A stretch of DNA of 32,391 bases, taken from the NCBI GenBank assembly GCA_012034615.1, contig JAAUPA010000022.1:1-32391 (forward strand), read 5' to 3'. A program made the translations under genes and the position numbers. Below the pieces are notes generated by a model that saw only the letters and a list, made by a program, of their open reading frames with translations, was not told the DNA's origin and made no database searches. The DNA comes from Leptolyngbyaceae cyanobacterium CSU_1_4. Its GTDB lineage: Bacteria > Cyanobacteriota > Cyanobacteriia > Elainellales > Elainellaceae. Each line of letters begins with the position of its first letter. Positions within the stretch are counted from its first letter, which is position 1. Below, piece by piece: positions 8,759 to 19,892 of this stretch.

Positions 8759-10972
8759 ATGGCAACAGATTCAGTTAAAACATTGTGTCCCTACTGTGGA
8801 GTCGGCTGCGGGTTGGAAGTGTTGCCTCCAGCTCAGCCTGGTAAACCCGTGAGCCGAGACAGCGAAGGCACGCCCATGTGGCAGGTGCGTGGCGATCGCT
8901 CTCATGCCTCCAGTCAGGGCATGGTCTGCGTTAAAGGCGCAACCATTACCGAATCGCTCAACAAAGATCGGCTCCAGCATCCCATGATGCGCGAGTCTTT
9001 AGACCAACCTTTTCGGCGCGTTAGCTGGGATGAAGCCCTAAATCGCATGGTCAGCCATATTCAATCTGTACGGCAGACCCATGGTGCCGATGCGCTTTGC
9101 ATGTACGGTTCGGGACAGTTCCAAACCGAAGATTACTATCTTGCTCAAAAGCTCATGAAGGGTTGTTTGGGCACCAATAACTTTGATGCAAACTCTCGCT
9201 TGTGCATGTCATCTGCCGTATCGGGTTACATTCAAAGTTTTGGCGCAGATGGTCCCCCTTGCTGTTACGACGACCTGGAAAAAACTGATTGTGCTTTTTT
9301 AATTGGAACCAATACTGCCGACTGTCATCCCATTATTTTTAATCGCTTTGAGAAGTATCACAAAAGAAACCGCAACGTTAAATTAATTGTGGTTGACCCT
9401 CGCAAAACTGCAACCGCCGAAGCTGCCGATCTGCATTTAGCCATTCGTCCGGGCACAGATGTTGACCTACTGAACGGCATTGGCAATTTGCTTTTGCGCT
9501 GGGGCTGCTTCGACCAGAATTTTATCGATGCTCACACGACAGGCTTCCGCGAATTTGAAAAAATTGTGAACTTTTATCCACCCGAACTGGTGGCAAAGCG
9601 CTGCGGCATTTCTACCCGAATGTTAGAAACGGCGGCAGAGTATTGGGCAAACGCTAATCATGTTTTGTCGATGTGGTCGATGGGAATGAACCAATCTTCA
9701 GAAGGCACTGCTAAAGTTTGCTCTTTGATTAACCTTCATTTAATGAGCGGGCAAATCGGCAGACCGGGTGCGGGTCCTTTCTCTCTGACTGGGCAACCGA
9801 ATGCCATGGGCGGACGCGAAACGGGCGGGTTATCCCATCTTTTACCCGGATATCGGCTGGTGAAAAACCCAGACCATCGCGCTGAAGTTGAACAATTTTG
9901 GGGGCTGCAAACCGGACATATTTCGCCTGAACCGGGGCGAACCGCCTGGGAAATGATTACTGGGCTAGAAACGGGTGCCGTGCAATTTCTTTGGGTTGCC
10001 GCAACCAACCCTGCGGTCAGTATGCCGGATATCGATCGCACCAAAGCAGCCTTAAAGCGATCGCCCCTCACGGTTTACCAAGACGCTTACTACCCCGCAG
10101 AAACTGCCGCCTATGCCCACATTCTGCTGCCTGCGACGCAGTGGAGCGAAAAAACGGGCGCAATGACCAACTCCGAGCGTCGCGTCACCCTTTGTCCGGC
10201 GTTCCGTCCGGCACCCCGAGAAGCCAAAGCCGACTGGGAAATTTTTGCCGAAGTCGGGCGGCGCTTGGGGTTTGAAAAACAATTTAGCTTTTGGCGATCG
10301 GCTGAAGTTTATCAAGAATTTGTGCAAATTACTGCGGGTCGTCCTTGTGATATGACCGGGCTCAGCCACGATCGCCTGCGCATTCAAGGTCCCCTGCAAT
10401 GGCCCTGTCCGCTAGAAAATCCCCAAGAAAAATGGAACATTGCCCCCGTTGGCGATGGGTCTAGTCGTTTATATACCGATCTCAAGTTTCATACGCCCGA
10501 TCGAAAAGCGCGGTTTGTTGCCTTCCATTCGCGCGGTTTGGCAGAACCTCCCGATGACCGTTATCCCCTAGTATTAACCAATGGGCGACTATACGGACAT
10601 TGGCATACCCTGACGCGGACTGGACGGATTGAAAAAATTAATAAAATGCACCCTAGCCCGTTTATCGAAGTTCATCCTAAAGATGCAAGGGGGCTGGGCA
10701 TTAAAGACAAAGATTGGGTGGAGGTAAAGTCGCGACGCGGGAAAGCGCGGTTTCCGGTGAAACTCACGAAAGCCATTAGCCCAGGGACTGTCTTTGTGCC
10801 CATGCACTGGGGCGAACTGTGGGCAGACCATGCCGAGGCGAATGCCATGACTCACCCAGAATGCTGTCCTCTTTCCAAGCAGCCAGAGCTGAAGGCTTGC
10901 GCGGTTCAATTGACCAAAATTCAGCCGCAGAAGAGTGGCGATCGCTCTGAGATTTTGACGGCAATAAGATGA
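8759..10972 (+). CDS. narB: Ferredoxin-nitrate reductase (molybdopterin, 4Fe-4S)
   Basis: CPYCGVGC...GMVCVKG iron-sulfur motif, [59 protein letters not shown]; typical cyanobacterial NarB. ATG at 8759. Confidence 0.95.
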   Translation: MATDSVKTLCPYCGVGCGLEVLPPAQPGKPVSRDSEGTPMWQVRGDRSHASSQGMVCVKGATITESLNKDRLQHPMMRESLDQPFRRVSWDEALNRMVSHIQSVRQTHGADALCMYGSGQFQTEDYYLAQKLMKGCLGTNNFDANSRLCMSSAVSGYIQSFGADGPPCCYDDLEKTDCAFLIGTNTADCHPIIFNRFEKYHKRNRNVKLIVVDPRKTATAEAADLHLAIRPGTDVDLLNGIGNLLLRWGCFDQNFIDAHTTGFREFEKIVNFYPPELVAKRCGISTRMLETAAEYWANANHVLSMWSMGMNQSSEGTAKVCSLINLHLMSGQIGRPGAGPFSLTGQPNAMGGRETGGLSHLLPGYRLVKNPDHRAEVEQFWGLQTGHISPEPGRTAWEMITGLETGAVQFLWVAATNPAVSMPDIDRTKAALKRSPLTVYQDAYYPAETAAYAHILLPATQWSEKTGAMTNSERRVTLCPAFRPAPREAKADWEIFAEVGRRLGFEKQFSFWRSAEVYQEFVQITAGRPCDMTGLSHDRLRIQGPLQWPCPLENPQEKWNIAPVGDGSSRLYTDLKFHTPDRKARFVAFHSRGLAEPPDDRYPLVLTNGRLYGHWHTLTRTGRIEKINKMHPSPFIEVHPKDARGLGIKDKDWVEVKSRRGKARFPVKLTKAISPGTVFVPMHWGELWADHAEANAMTHPECCPLSKQPELKACAVQLTKIQPQKSGDRSEILTAIR

Positions 10973-11061
10973 ACAGACTTTTTCTGTAGGAAATGAGAGG
11001 AAAAGATTTTCCGTCATAATAGTTCGTCAGTGCGATCGTTTAGAGTTTGACCTGTTAAATC

Positions 11062-11370
11062 ATGTACAAATACGATTCTGAAAAAGGCTTTTCGACAGGA
11101 CTAATGATGTGGCTCCTCTGCCTGCTGGTCTTGGTTTTTTTGGGCATTCAACCAATCCTCAGTGTTCTGTTTGGTGCTGCTGCCGGAGCCGCCACATGGC
11201 TCATGGTTGCCTACTGGAACTTTGAGCCAATTCCTCCGATAGAAGACAGCAAAAAGCCCGTCGATGAACCGACTCCCAGCTTTTTCAGTCGCTTCCGGTT
11301 GCCCATAGAATCTCCAGAAGAAACTAAAATCCCTAAACTCTTTACCCGCAAACCTCGCAAGCGCATCTAG
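11062..11370 (+). CDS. Small membrane protein of unknown function
   Basis: 102 aa with two hydrophobic stretches near the N-terminus, then a basic, proline-rich tail. Confidence 0.6.
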   Translation: MYKYDSEKGFSTGLMMWLLCLLVLVFLGIQPILSVLFGAAAGAATWLMVAYWNFEPIPPIEDSKKPVDEPTPSFFSRFRLPIESPEETKIPKLFTRKPRKRI

Positions 11371-11888
11371 CCCATGCGTTCTAAATACCCTCGATAGCCG
11401 ACTTCCTCTAGCTGGGTCTGTTTTTTCAGCACAGCATCTTTCAGGCTTTGGCGATATTGCAGCACTTGCTCTAAGAGTTCTGGCTGATGGCTAGCCAGCA
11501 TTTGCACCGCCAATAATCCGGCATTTTGGGCATTGCCGATCGCCACCGTCGCCACCGGAATTCCGGCTGGCATTTGCACAATAGAATAAAGCGAATCAAT
11601 GCCTTGAAGATGGCGGCTAGCAACCGGCACCCCAATCACAGGCAGCGGGGTTAAGGCTGCCACCATTCCCGGTAAATGTGCTGCGCCGCCTGCTCCAGCA
11701 ATAATGACTTTCAGCCCCCGGATATGGGCTTGCTGGGCGTATTCAACCATTCGTTCTGGAGTGCGATGGGCAGACACGATCGCCACTTCATGGGCAATGT
11801 TAAACGATTCACAAATGGCGATCGCGCCTTGCATTATAGGCAAGTCAGAATCGCTGCCCATAATAATGCCGATGAGAGGAGAAGACAT
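11367..11888 (-). CDS. purE: 5-(carboxyamino)imidazole ribonucleotide mutase PurE
   Basis: [75 protein letters not shown]. Confidence 0.97.
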   Translation of the reverse strand: MSSPLIGIIMGSDSDLPIMQGAIAICESFNIAHEVAIVSAHRTPERMVEYAQQAHIRGLKVIIAGAGGAAHLPGMVAALTPLPVIGVPVASRHLQGIDSLYSIVQMPAGIPVATVAIGNAQNAGLLAVQMLASHQPELLEQVLQYRQSLKDAVLKKQTQLEEVGYRGYLERMG

Positions 11889-11919
11889 AGAATTCTAAAG
11901 TGAATAGGATTTTGAAACA

Positions 11920-13118
11920 ATGAGCGCGCACGCCGAGTTAGCAAAAATAGGGATTCCGGTTGATCTTATCAACGGGCGGGTCTGGGGATACGACGGGTTG
12001 CAGCAGATTTCGATCGATCGGGCGGGAATAGTGCAAGACATTGTGGCAATGGATGGGGGGGACGCACTCCGTTGCCGATCGCTCGAAGCACACGCCCCCC
12101 AGACCGTTTAGAGGTTTGGGATATGGCAGGAGATTGGGTTTCAGCGGGTGGAGTTGATTTACAAATTAATGGGGCGTTAGGGTTGGCGTTTCCTGATTTA
12201 ACCGAGCCGGATCAGGAAAAACTGCAAGAGATTTGTAATTTTTGTGGGATCAGGGTATAGATGGATTTTTGCCCACGCTGGTGACGACTGCGGTAGAAAA
12301 TGTGGGGCGATCGCTGTCAGTGATTAGCGACTTTATGACTCAGCAAACCACTGGCGCAAAAATTCTGGGTGTTCATCTCGAAGGTCCGTTTCTCAATCCT
12401 CAAAAACGAGGCGCACATCCAGCAGAGTATCTTTTGCCTTTAACGCGCGCTGCCGTGAAGCAGGTTTTAGGCAATCATGCCCCAACGGTCAAACTGATGA
12501 CGCTTGCTCCGGAATTGGATCAGACTGGGGAAGTGATCCCTTATCTCAAATCTTTGGGAATAACCGTGAGTTTGGGACATTCCCAAGCAACCGCAGCCCA
12601 AGCGCAACAAGCTTTTGAGCAAGGTGCAACGCTGGTGACTCATGCCTTTAATGCGATGCCAGGGCTGCATCATCGGCAGCCCGGCTTATTGGCAGCGGCG
12701 ATCGCCCATCCTCAAGTTCGGTGTGGCTTCATTGCCGATGGTGAACATGTTGCCCCCCTGATGCTCGATATTTTATTGCGAGCCAGTCGGGGCAACGGTC
12801 TTTTTTCTGGTTAGTGATGCTTTGTCGCCGTTGGGGTTACCCGATGGCAAGTATCCGTGGGACAGTCGGCAAATTGAGGTTAAACACGGGACAGCCCGTT
12901 TGGCAGATGGAACCCTGTCGGGAACTACTTTACCGTTATTGGTGGGAGTGCAGAACTTAGTGCGGTGGGGCATTGCAGAGGTGGGAGAGGCGATCGCTCT
13001 GGCAACAACTGTGCCTCGGCTGGCGATCGGGCTGCCGTCCTCTTGGGTGGGGCAGTCGGCTGATTTGCTGCGGTGGTCATGTTCTAATTTGATTGATCTA
13101 ACGTGGCAACGCCTGTAA
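11920..13118 (+). CDS. nagA: N-acetylglucosamine-6-phosphate deacetylase, three frameshifts
   Basis: WVSAGGVDLQINGALGLAF, GVHLEGPFLNPQKRGAHP, VSLGHSQATAAQAQQAFEQGATLVTHAFNAMPGLHHRQPG, LVSDALSPLGLPDGKY; frame switches near 12055-12075, 12243 and 12800. Confidence 0.88.
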
Positions 13119-13186
13119 AACTGCAACAACCCGCCGGAAATCGTAATACGATGAAACACGTTAATCCACTTTAAAAAGCCTTTGCC

Positions 13187-13869
13187 ATGACTGCGACCAC
13201 CGACGATAAAACTATTGTTAAAGACTATTTCAACGCGACTGGTTTCGATCGCTGGCGACGAATTTATGGCGACGGTGAAGTCAACATTGTTCAACGCAAC
13301 ATTCGCAAAGGGCACCAACTCACGGTCGATACCGTTCTGAGCTGGCTACAAGCCGATGGCAACCTGGCAGATCTAACCTTTTGTGATGCGGGCTGCGGGG
13401 TCGGTAGCCTCAGCATTCCCTTGGCTCAAGCGGGCGCAAAAGTTTATGCCAGTGATATTTCTGAAAAAATGGTTGAAGAAGGCAAAGAACGGGCGATCGC
13501 ATTAGAGGTCTCCGATCGGCTTTCTTTCTCTGTGAGCGATCTAGAAGCTCTGAGCGGTCGCTACCACACCGTCGTTTGCCTCGATGTGCTGATCCATTAT
13601 CCTCAAACCGAAGCAACTCGCATGGTTAACCACCTCAGCAGTCTGGCAGAATCGCGTCTTCTGCTCAGCTTTGCTCCTAAAACTGCCGCCTACAGTGTGC
13701 TCAAAAAAATTGGCAGTTTTTCCCAGGTGCTAGCAAAGCCACGAGGGCTTACCTCCACCGAGAAGTCGATATTGTCAAAATTTTGGAAAATGCAGGCTGG
13801 AAGATTGAGCGGCGAACCTTGAACAAAGCGCCATTTTATTTTTCGCAGTTACTAGAAGCCACTCGTTAA
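13187..13869 (+). CDS. chlM: Magnesium protoporphyrin IX methyltransferase, one frameshift near 13722
   Basis: FNATGFDRWRRIYGDGEVNIVQRNIRKGHQLTVDTVLSWL, FCDAGCGVGSLSIPLA, CLDVLIHYP; adding one T to the T5 run restores FPGASKATRAYLHREVDIVKILENAGWKIERRTLNKAPFYFSQLLEATR*. Confidence 0.93.
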
Positions 13870-14042
13870 AACCATCGCCATGGCGATCGCACAGTCCAAA
13901 AATCTGGTTCTCTTTTTCTCTGAGGGTGGGCAGATCAGCGTTCATGCCTTGAGCTAACCCTGCTTTGACGAAAAATGTACAGAGCAGTGAAAGGACGAGG
14001 GAATGGGAGAAGATAAGTGATAAACCTGTGTTGTTAGCGCCC

Positions 14043-15109
14043 ATGATTCTTGACTCCCTGACTCCTGATTCCCTCACTCCTGACTCTTTGACCACCCAAA
14101 ACCGAAAAGCCGATCATTTGCGCGTTTGTCTTGAAGATGATGTGCAATTTCATCAGACGACGACTGGCTTAGAGCGCTATCGATTCACCCATTGTTGTTT
14201 GCCTGAACTCGATCGCCGCGAGATTAATTTATCAACCGCTTTTCTAGGCAAGCCCTTAGGTGCGCCTCTGCTGATTTCTTCCATGACGGGGGGCACTGAG
14301 CTAGCAAAAACGATCAACTATCGCCTTGCCCAGGCTGCACAGCAGTACGGGCTTGCCATGGGCGTGGGATCGCAACGAGTGGCGATCGAAAATCCGCAGG
14401 TCACTTCGACCTTTGCTGTCCGCTCTGTCGCCCCCAACATTTTGCTATTTGCCAATTTAGGAGCTGTCCAGCTCAACTATCGCTATGGCTTAGATGAGTG
14501 TTTGCGGGTGGTGGAAGTTCTGGAAGCTGATGCGCTAATTTTGCACCTCAACCCGCTCCAGGAGAGCGTTCAAACAAAAGGCGATACCAATTTTGCTGGG
14601 TTGCTGTCCAAAATTGCTTGGCTGTGTGAGAAGTTGCCTGTTCCCGTGATTGCCAAAGAAGTGGGGAATGGAATTTCGGCGGCGATGGCGCAGAAGCTCC
14701 TGGAGGCGGGTGTGAGGGCGATCGATGTGGCAGGAGCGGGGGCACTTCGTGGGCAAGGGTAGAGAGTGAGCGGGCACAGGATAGCCAGCAACGGCGGCTA
14801 GGAGCAACGTTCGCAGATTGGGGATTGCCAACGGCAGATTGTGTCAGGGCGGTGCGATCGCTCTCGGCAACAGTGCCCTTAATTGCTTCGGGCGGGCTGC
14901 GCAATGGGTTAGACGTGGCAAAGGCGATCGCTTTGGGCGCTGATGTGGCGGGGCTAGCTTTACCCTTCTTGCAGGCTGCGGCAGCGTCGGAGGAAGCGTT
15001 GCAGGAATTGGTTGAGGTGTTGATGGCTGAAATTACGACGGTCTTGTTTTGCACCGGGACAGGAAGCTTACCCAGATTGCGGGAGCCAGGAATTTTGGTG
15101 GAGCGGTAG
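14043..15109 (+). CDS. fni: Type 2 isopentenyl-diphosphate delta-isomerase, one frameshift near 14737
   Basis: [54 protein letters not shown]; adding one G to the G5 run gives [18 protein letters not shown]...[22 protein letters not shown]. Start uncertain (13965 or 14043). Confidence 0.92.
14052..14095 (+). repeat. 15-nt tandem repeat at the fni N-terminus
   Basis: gactccctgactcct / gattccctcactcct / gactctttgacc...; encodes [14 protein letters not shown] in frame with fni. Confidence 0.7.
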
Positions 15110-15251
15110 AACGAAAAGTTGCGACAGGGATGGGGAGAGAAGGATAGAGTAATGATTAGCGAGTGTTTTTTGCCCTTCAACCCTACTCCCCATTTTGGAT
15201 TACTGCCGGAATGCGAGGTAGGCGCGGGGGTGTCCCTATTGGTTTTGGCAA

Positions 15252-17055
15252 ATGCGCGATTTTTTAAAATGTTCTGGCAACCTTGTCGGGTTGTTTTTGT
15301 TTTTGACGTTGAGGGATTGCAGGACTGGCGGCTTTTTGGGTGGCGATCGCTGCCAGCGCCGGTGATCCTGAACCTAGAGTAGAAGCTAACTCCGTCCTCA
15401 CCCTCGATTTGTCTCAACCGATTACGGATGCCAACCCTGGGGCGAGTGCGCGCGAAGTGATCGGTTCGGCTTTGGGCGGTGGCGATCGAGAGAATGCAAT
15501 GGCGCTGCGGTCGGTCTTAGAATCGTTAGAGCAAGCGGCGAAAGATCCGCAGATTGTGGGGTTGTACTTGAGTGGAAACGTTCAGGGCACCGGGTTTGCC
15601 ACTCTGCGCGAAGTCAGGCTGGCATTGCAAAAGTTTCGAGACTCGGGCAAGCCGATCTATGCTTACGACAGTACAAGCTGGCAGGAAAAAGACTACTACC
15701 TCGCCTCTGTGGCAAACACCATTTGTTGCACCCGACTGGGTTGCTAGAAATTAATGGCTTAGACGTTGAGACCCCTTTTTTTTGCAGGGGCATTGCAGAA
15801 ATATGGCGTTGGCGTTCAGGTGCTGCGAGTGGGTAAGTATAAGTCCGCGATCGAGCCTTTCTTACTCAGGGGCAATAGTTCAGCCAACCAGGAGCAAACC
15901 CAAAAATGGCTGACAGATTTGTGGAACGAGTTTTTAACCGCCTCTGCCCAGAGCCGTAAACTCACCCCGCAAAAAATACAGGCGATCGCCGATAAAGAGG
16001 GAATTATTCTCTCCGCCTCCGCCAAATCTTTAGGACTCATCGACAAAATTGCTCACGAAGATGAAGTCATTGCCCAATTGCAAAAACTAACGGGGGAAGA
16101 CCCAGATACCCATTCTTTTCGCCAAATTGAATTAGGAGATTATGCCCAAACCTTGGAAGATGGAGAAAAATCATCTCCCAACCAAATCGCGGTGGTCTAC
16201 GCCGAGGGCGATATTGTCAGCGGGAGGGGTGGCTCTGAGTCGATTGGCGGCGACACGTTAACAGAACTAATGCGCGATTTGCGAAATAACAGTAACGTCA
16301 AGGCGATCGTATTGCGGGTCAACAGTCCGGGCGGCAGCGCCACCGCCTCCGAACGCATTGCCCGTGAGGTATTTTTGACCAATCGGGAAAAGCCTGTTAT
16401 TGCCTCTATGGGAAATCTGGCGGCTTCGGGGGGCTATCAAATCTCCTCCTACGCGACCCGGATTTTTGCATCGCCCAATACGATTACAGGCTCGATTGGC
16501 GTGTTTGGGGTCTTGCCCAACTTTCAAAAAATTGCTCAGAACAACGGCATCACGTGGGACAGCGTGAAAACTGGACGCTTTGCAGACAGCGATACCATTT
16601 CTCGACCCAAAACTGCCGAAGAATTGGCGATCGGGCAACGAGTGGTCAATCAAATTTACGACGAATTTCTGACGATTGTTTCCACCTCACGGGCGATCGC
16701 CAAACCCAAGGTGAATGAAATTGCCCAAGGGCGAGTCTGGTCGGGTTTAGAGGCGCAGAAAGTTGGATTGGTCGATGAGCTAGGGGGCATAGAAGATGCC
16801 ATTCAGGCTGCTGCCAAGCAAGCCAAACTAGGCGACGATTGGGAAATAGAGGAATATCCTAAAGCCAGCTCCTTTGAAGTGAAATTGCTGGAGCAACTGT
16901 TCAATAGCTACTTCCCTCAACCCCAAAGCTCTGCTCCCATTGATCCATTCACTGCGGAAATTCAGAGATTTCAAGAAGATTTTGCCACCCTCAAAGCCAT
17001 GAATGATCCGTTAGGCGCTTACAGCCGTCTCCCCTTTACGCCAAAACTTGACTAA
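15252..17055 (+). CDS. sppA: Signal peptide peptidase SppA (long type), several frameshifts
   Basis: MRDFLK...LVGLFLFL signal/TM region, SVLTLDLSQPITD, VRLALQKFRDSGKPIYAYDSTSWQEKDYYLAS, KYGVGVQVLRVGKYKSAIEPFLL, VLRVNSPGGSATASE, SMGNLAASGGYQISSYA, GSIGVFG. Frame switches near 15317, 15735 and 15783. Confidence 0.92.
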
Positions 17056-17092
17056 GCATTGCCAGTCCCACCACCTGAGCAATCGTGTAAAA

Positions 17093-17131
17093 AAGTCCTG
17101 TCTCATTCCTAGAACGGATGGGTCAGGACTT
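17093..17131 (-). terminator. Intrinsic-terminator-like hairpin reading on the minus strand
   Basis: AAGTCCTG (17093-17100) / CAGGACTT (17124-17131); on the minus strand the 3' arm runs into TTTTTT (caggacttttttacacg). Confidence 0.5.
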
Positions 17132-17425
17132 AAATGCAGCAGGATATGAGCTAAACAATACCAGATTGCTCCCAATTAATTAAGTATTTACACATAACCA
17201 AAATTGACAAAAAATTCTCAATCCCTGCTCTACTCTATATTTTTTCTACAAACTACAGTATTTTCAACAACTTCAAACTTACGCAGATCAACAGATAAAG
17301 GATAGATAAACTTCTTCTCCAAGCTTGTAAAGACTGTGTAAAAAAGTGGGATGGCATCGTTATTTATACGGGGATGGGCAGCTACTATCTATCTTGAAAG
17401 ATGTCAGATTTACCGTAATTGTCAG

Positions 17426-17461
17426 TAGACTGCCTCTTGATAAAACTGCCTCTTGATGAAA
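17426..17461 (+). repeat. 16-bp tandem duplication
   Basis: actgcctcttgataaa then actgcctcttgatgaa then actgc. Confidence 0.6.
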
Positions 17462-18297
17462 CTGCTGAGGTTGCTCTACATGTTTAAGCACAATTTTCAA
17501 TCTACATGGCTTATAAAGTGTGCTAAGTGCGTCTTGCTCAAGGGAACTTTACTCGTGCAACCTAAGCAGGTGCTTCAATCTGTAGCTGCGGTTAAAATTC
17601 CGGGTGGAATGACCCCACCGTGATGATTTGTCTCGATTTCTCAAACGCTTCATTGAGATTGAAAAGACATCATCATGCGTTGTAAAGGCAAACCAAGCAA
17701 CCTGTAAAACTCCATCTAACTGCCGAAATATCTCCACAGGAGCCTGTGGCAAAGTTAGGAACCATTTCCTAGAAAATAATGATTAGCCATTAATCTTCAA
17801 ATTAACCTCTAAATCACTGGATGGATGATTTAGAGCAGATAGTCTGATGAGGTTAAAGAGCCCAGAGCGGATTGAAGCAGAGCTTCTCTGCTTCCTCAGT
17901 TTCTCCTAGTTCAATTCTCAAAGCTCACGGATTAATTCGATCGATTAATCAATCAATAGGTTTGAAAAGCCAGCCAGTTTAGTAACCCTTTTTCTATGAA
18001 TAGGCTAGCTTTCAGATTGCTTACAACTACTTCAAAAAATGATTTTGCAGGCTACCACGCCTCAACCCAGAGCTCTATAAAAACGACAACCTGAATTTAT
18101 TTGATTCGTAATTTTAGCGGCTTAAGACTCTTCAAACAGCTTTCCCCTAGAAGCAGTACTGCTCCATATCTTTTTACACTTAGGGCATAACTAAGCTCCC
18201 ATATTTCCAAGAGAAAGTTGTTGTAAGAGAGAACTGTTCTGAATCGAAGGATTCAGCTCTCTCAACGTTGAAACATGATTTATCTGGATAAACAAAA

Positions 18298-19745
18298 ATG
18301 CTATTCAACTCTTATATCTTTATCTTTATCTTTTTGCCAGTAACTCTCATTCTATTTTTTGGCTTTAGCAAGTTAGGCTCACAGAGGGGAGCAAAACTTT
18401 GCTTGACGTTTGCTTCCATATTTTTCTATAGCTATTGGAATATTTCTTACCTCCCCTTACTTTTAATCTCTATTGCTTTTTAACTATTATTTGGGTAGGG
18501 CAATTAGTGAAACTGAGCCAAGGACTAAGTTAGCTAAAGTTTCAACTTTTTATGGGTATCTTTACTAACTTAGGACTGATTGCTTATTACAAATACGTTG
18601 GTTTTTTTATAACTTCAGCTAATAGTTTATTAGGGCTAGACTCTGCTATTCCATCGGTAGTTCTGCCCCTTGGCATTTCCTTTTATACTTTTACCCAAGT
18701 TGCCTACCTCGTAGATGCTTGTAAGGGTGAAGTTAAAAACTATGACTTTTTAACCTACGTGTTGTTCATTTCTTTCTTTCCACAGTTAATTGCTGGACCA
18801 TTGCTTCTACATAATGAGCTCATTCCTCAGTTTAAAGAATCAAAGAATTTTGACCTATTACCGGAGAATTTAGTCAAAGGGTTAACTTGGTTTTGCTTAG
18901 GATTGGCTAAGAAGTTACTCATTGCTGATACGGTTGCTGTTTGGGTTTCTCCTGTTTTTGATCATGCGAACCAAGTCAGCTTGCTCGAAGCTTGGATCGG
19001 TGCCTTAAGCTATACATTGCAGCTATATTTTGACTTCTCTGGCTATTCAGATATGGCGATCGGTTTAGCGCTAATGTTAAATATTCATCTGCCAATCAAT
19101 TTTGATTCTCCCTACAAAGCAACATCAATGATTGATTTCTGGCGGCGCTGGCATATTACATTATCACGGTTTTTACGAGATTATCTTTATATTCCCCTAG
19201 GTGGAAATCGCCATGGAGAAATTCGTCGCTATATCAATCTTTTCATTACTATGCTGTTGGGTGGTCTTTGGCATGGAGCAGGTTGGACATTTGTAGTATG
19301 GGGAGGAATTCATGGAATTTTTTTAGGAGTTAATCACGGATGGCGAAAATTAGGAATCAAAATGCCTGCTATTTTGGCATGGTTTATCACATTCAATGCG
19401 GTTGTATTAAGCTGGGTGTTTTTTAGGGCTAACAGCTTACAAGATGCCATAACACTAATTCTGGCTATGCTAGGAACCAAAAAAATTCTCATCCCCAATA
19501 ACTACGAAAATTTGCTTCAAGGGTTAACTTTTCTAGGCGTTAAGTTCACAGGAAATATTCCTTATTGGGGCGATCCAAAAATAATTCTTGCTTTACTACT
19601 GGGTGTTACATTGCTACCGAATACTCAGCAAATTATGAAGCATTTTAGATCTAATTGGTGGTGGGCGCTGGGAATGAGCGGTATTGCTACCCTGAGCTTG
19701 CTTTCTATGAACCGGGTTTCCGAATTCCTCTATTTCCAGTTTTAG
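18298..19745 (+). CDS. MBOAT family membrane O-acyltransferase (AlgI-like), two frameshifts near 18480 and 18550
   Basis: MLFNSYIFIFIFLPVTLILFF..., YYKYVGFF, LPLGISFYTFTQVAYLVDACKGE, FPQLIAGPLL, YFDFSGYSDMAIGLALMLNIHLPINFDSPYKATSMIDFWRRWHITLSRFLRDYLYIPLGG, LLGGLWHGAGWTFVVWGGIHG (catalytic His region). Confidence 0.94.
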
Positions 19746-19777
19746 CTAAGTAGATAGGCGTAATTAATCTATAGATA

Positions 19778-19825
19778 GCCGTAGGGCAAGCGTCTCGCTT
19801 GCGGGCAAGATGCCCACCCCACGTC
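19778..19825. repeat. Palindromic intergenic repeat
   Basis: GCAAGCG-tct-CGCTTGC followed by GGGCA-aga-TGCCC between the MBOAT and SGNH-like genes; resembles repeats dispersed in cyanobacterial genomes. Confidence 0.6.
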
Positions 19826-19892
19826 TTACATTTAATTAGACCGGGCTCCTTAACCTAATTTCAGCTAATGTCCCTTTGACAGGAGAACTCCC

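Noticed and set aside
9736-10399. Minus-strand ORFs within narB
   Set aside because: Antisense to strongly conserved nitrate reductase sequence.
8283-10972. Toxin-antitoxin interpretation of the 53-aa ORF upstream of narB
   Set aside because: No partner ORF and no recognisable antitoxin motif.
14548-15417. 289-aa minus-strand ORF
   Set aside because: Overlaps fni and the start of sppA on the coding strand; no recognisable domain and skewed composition.
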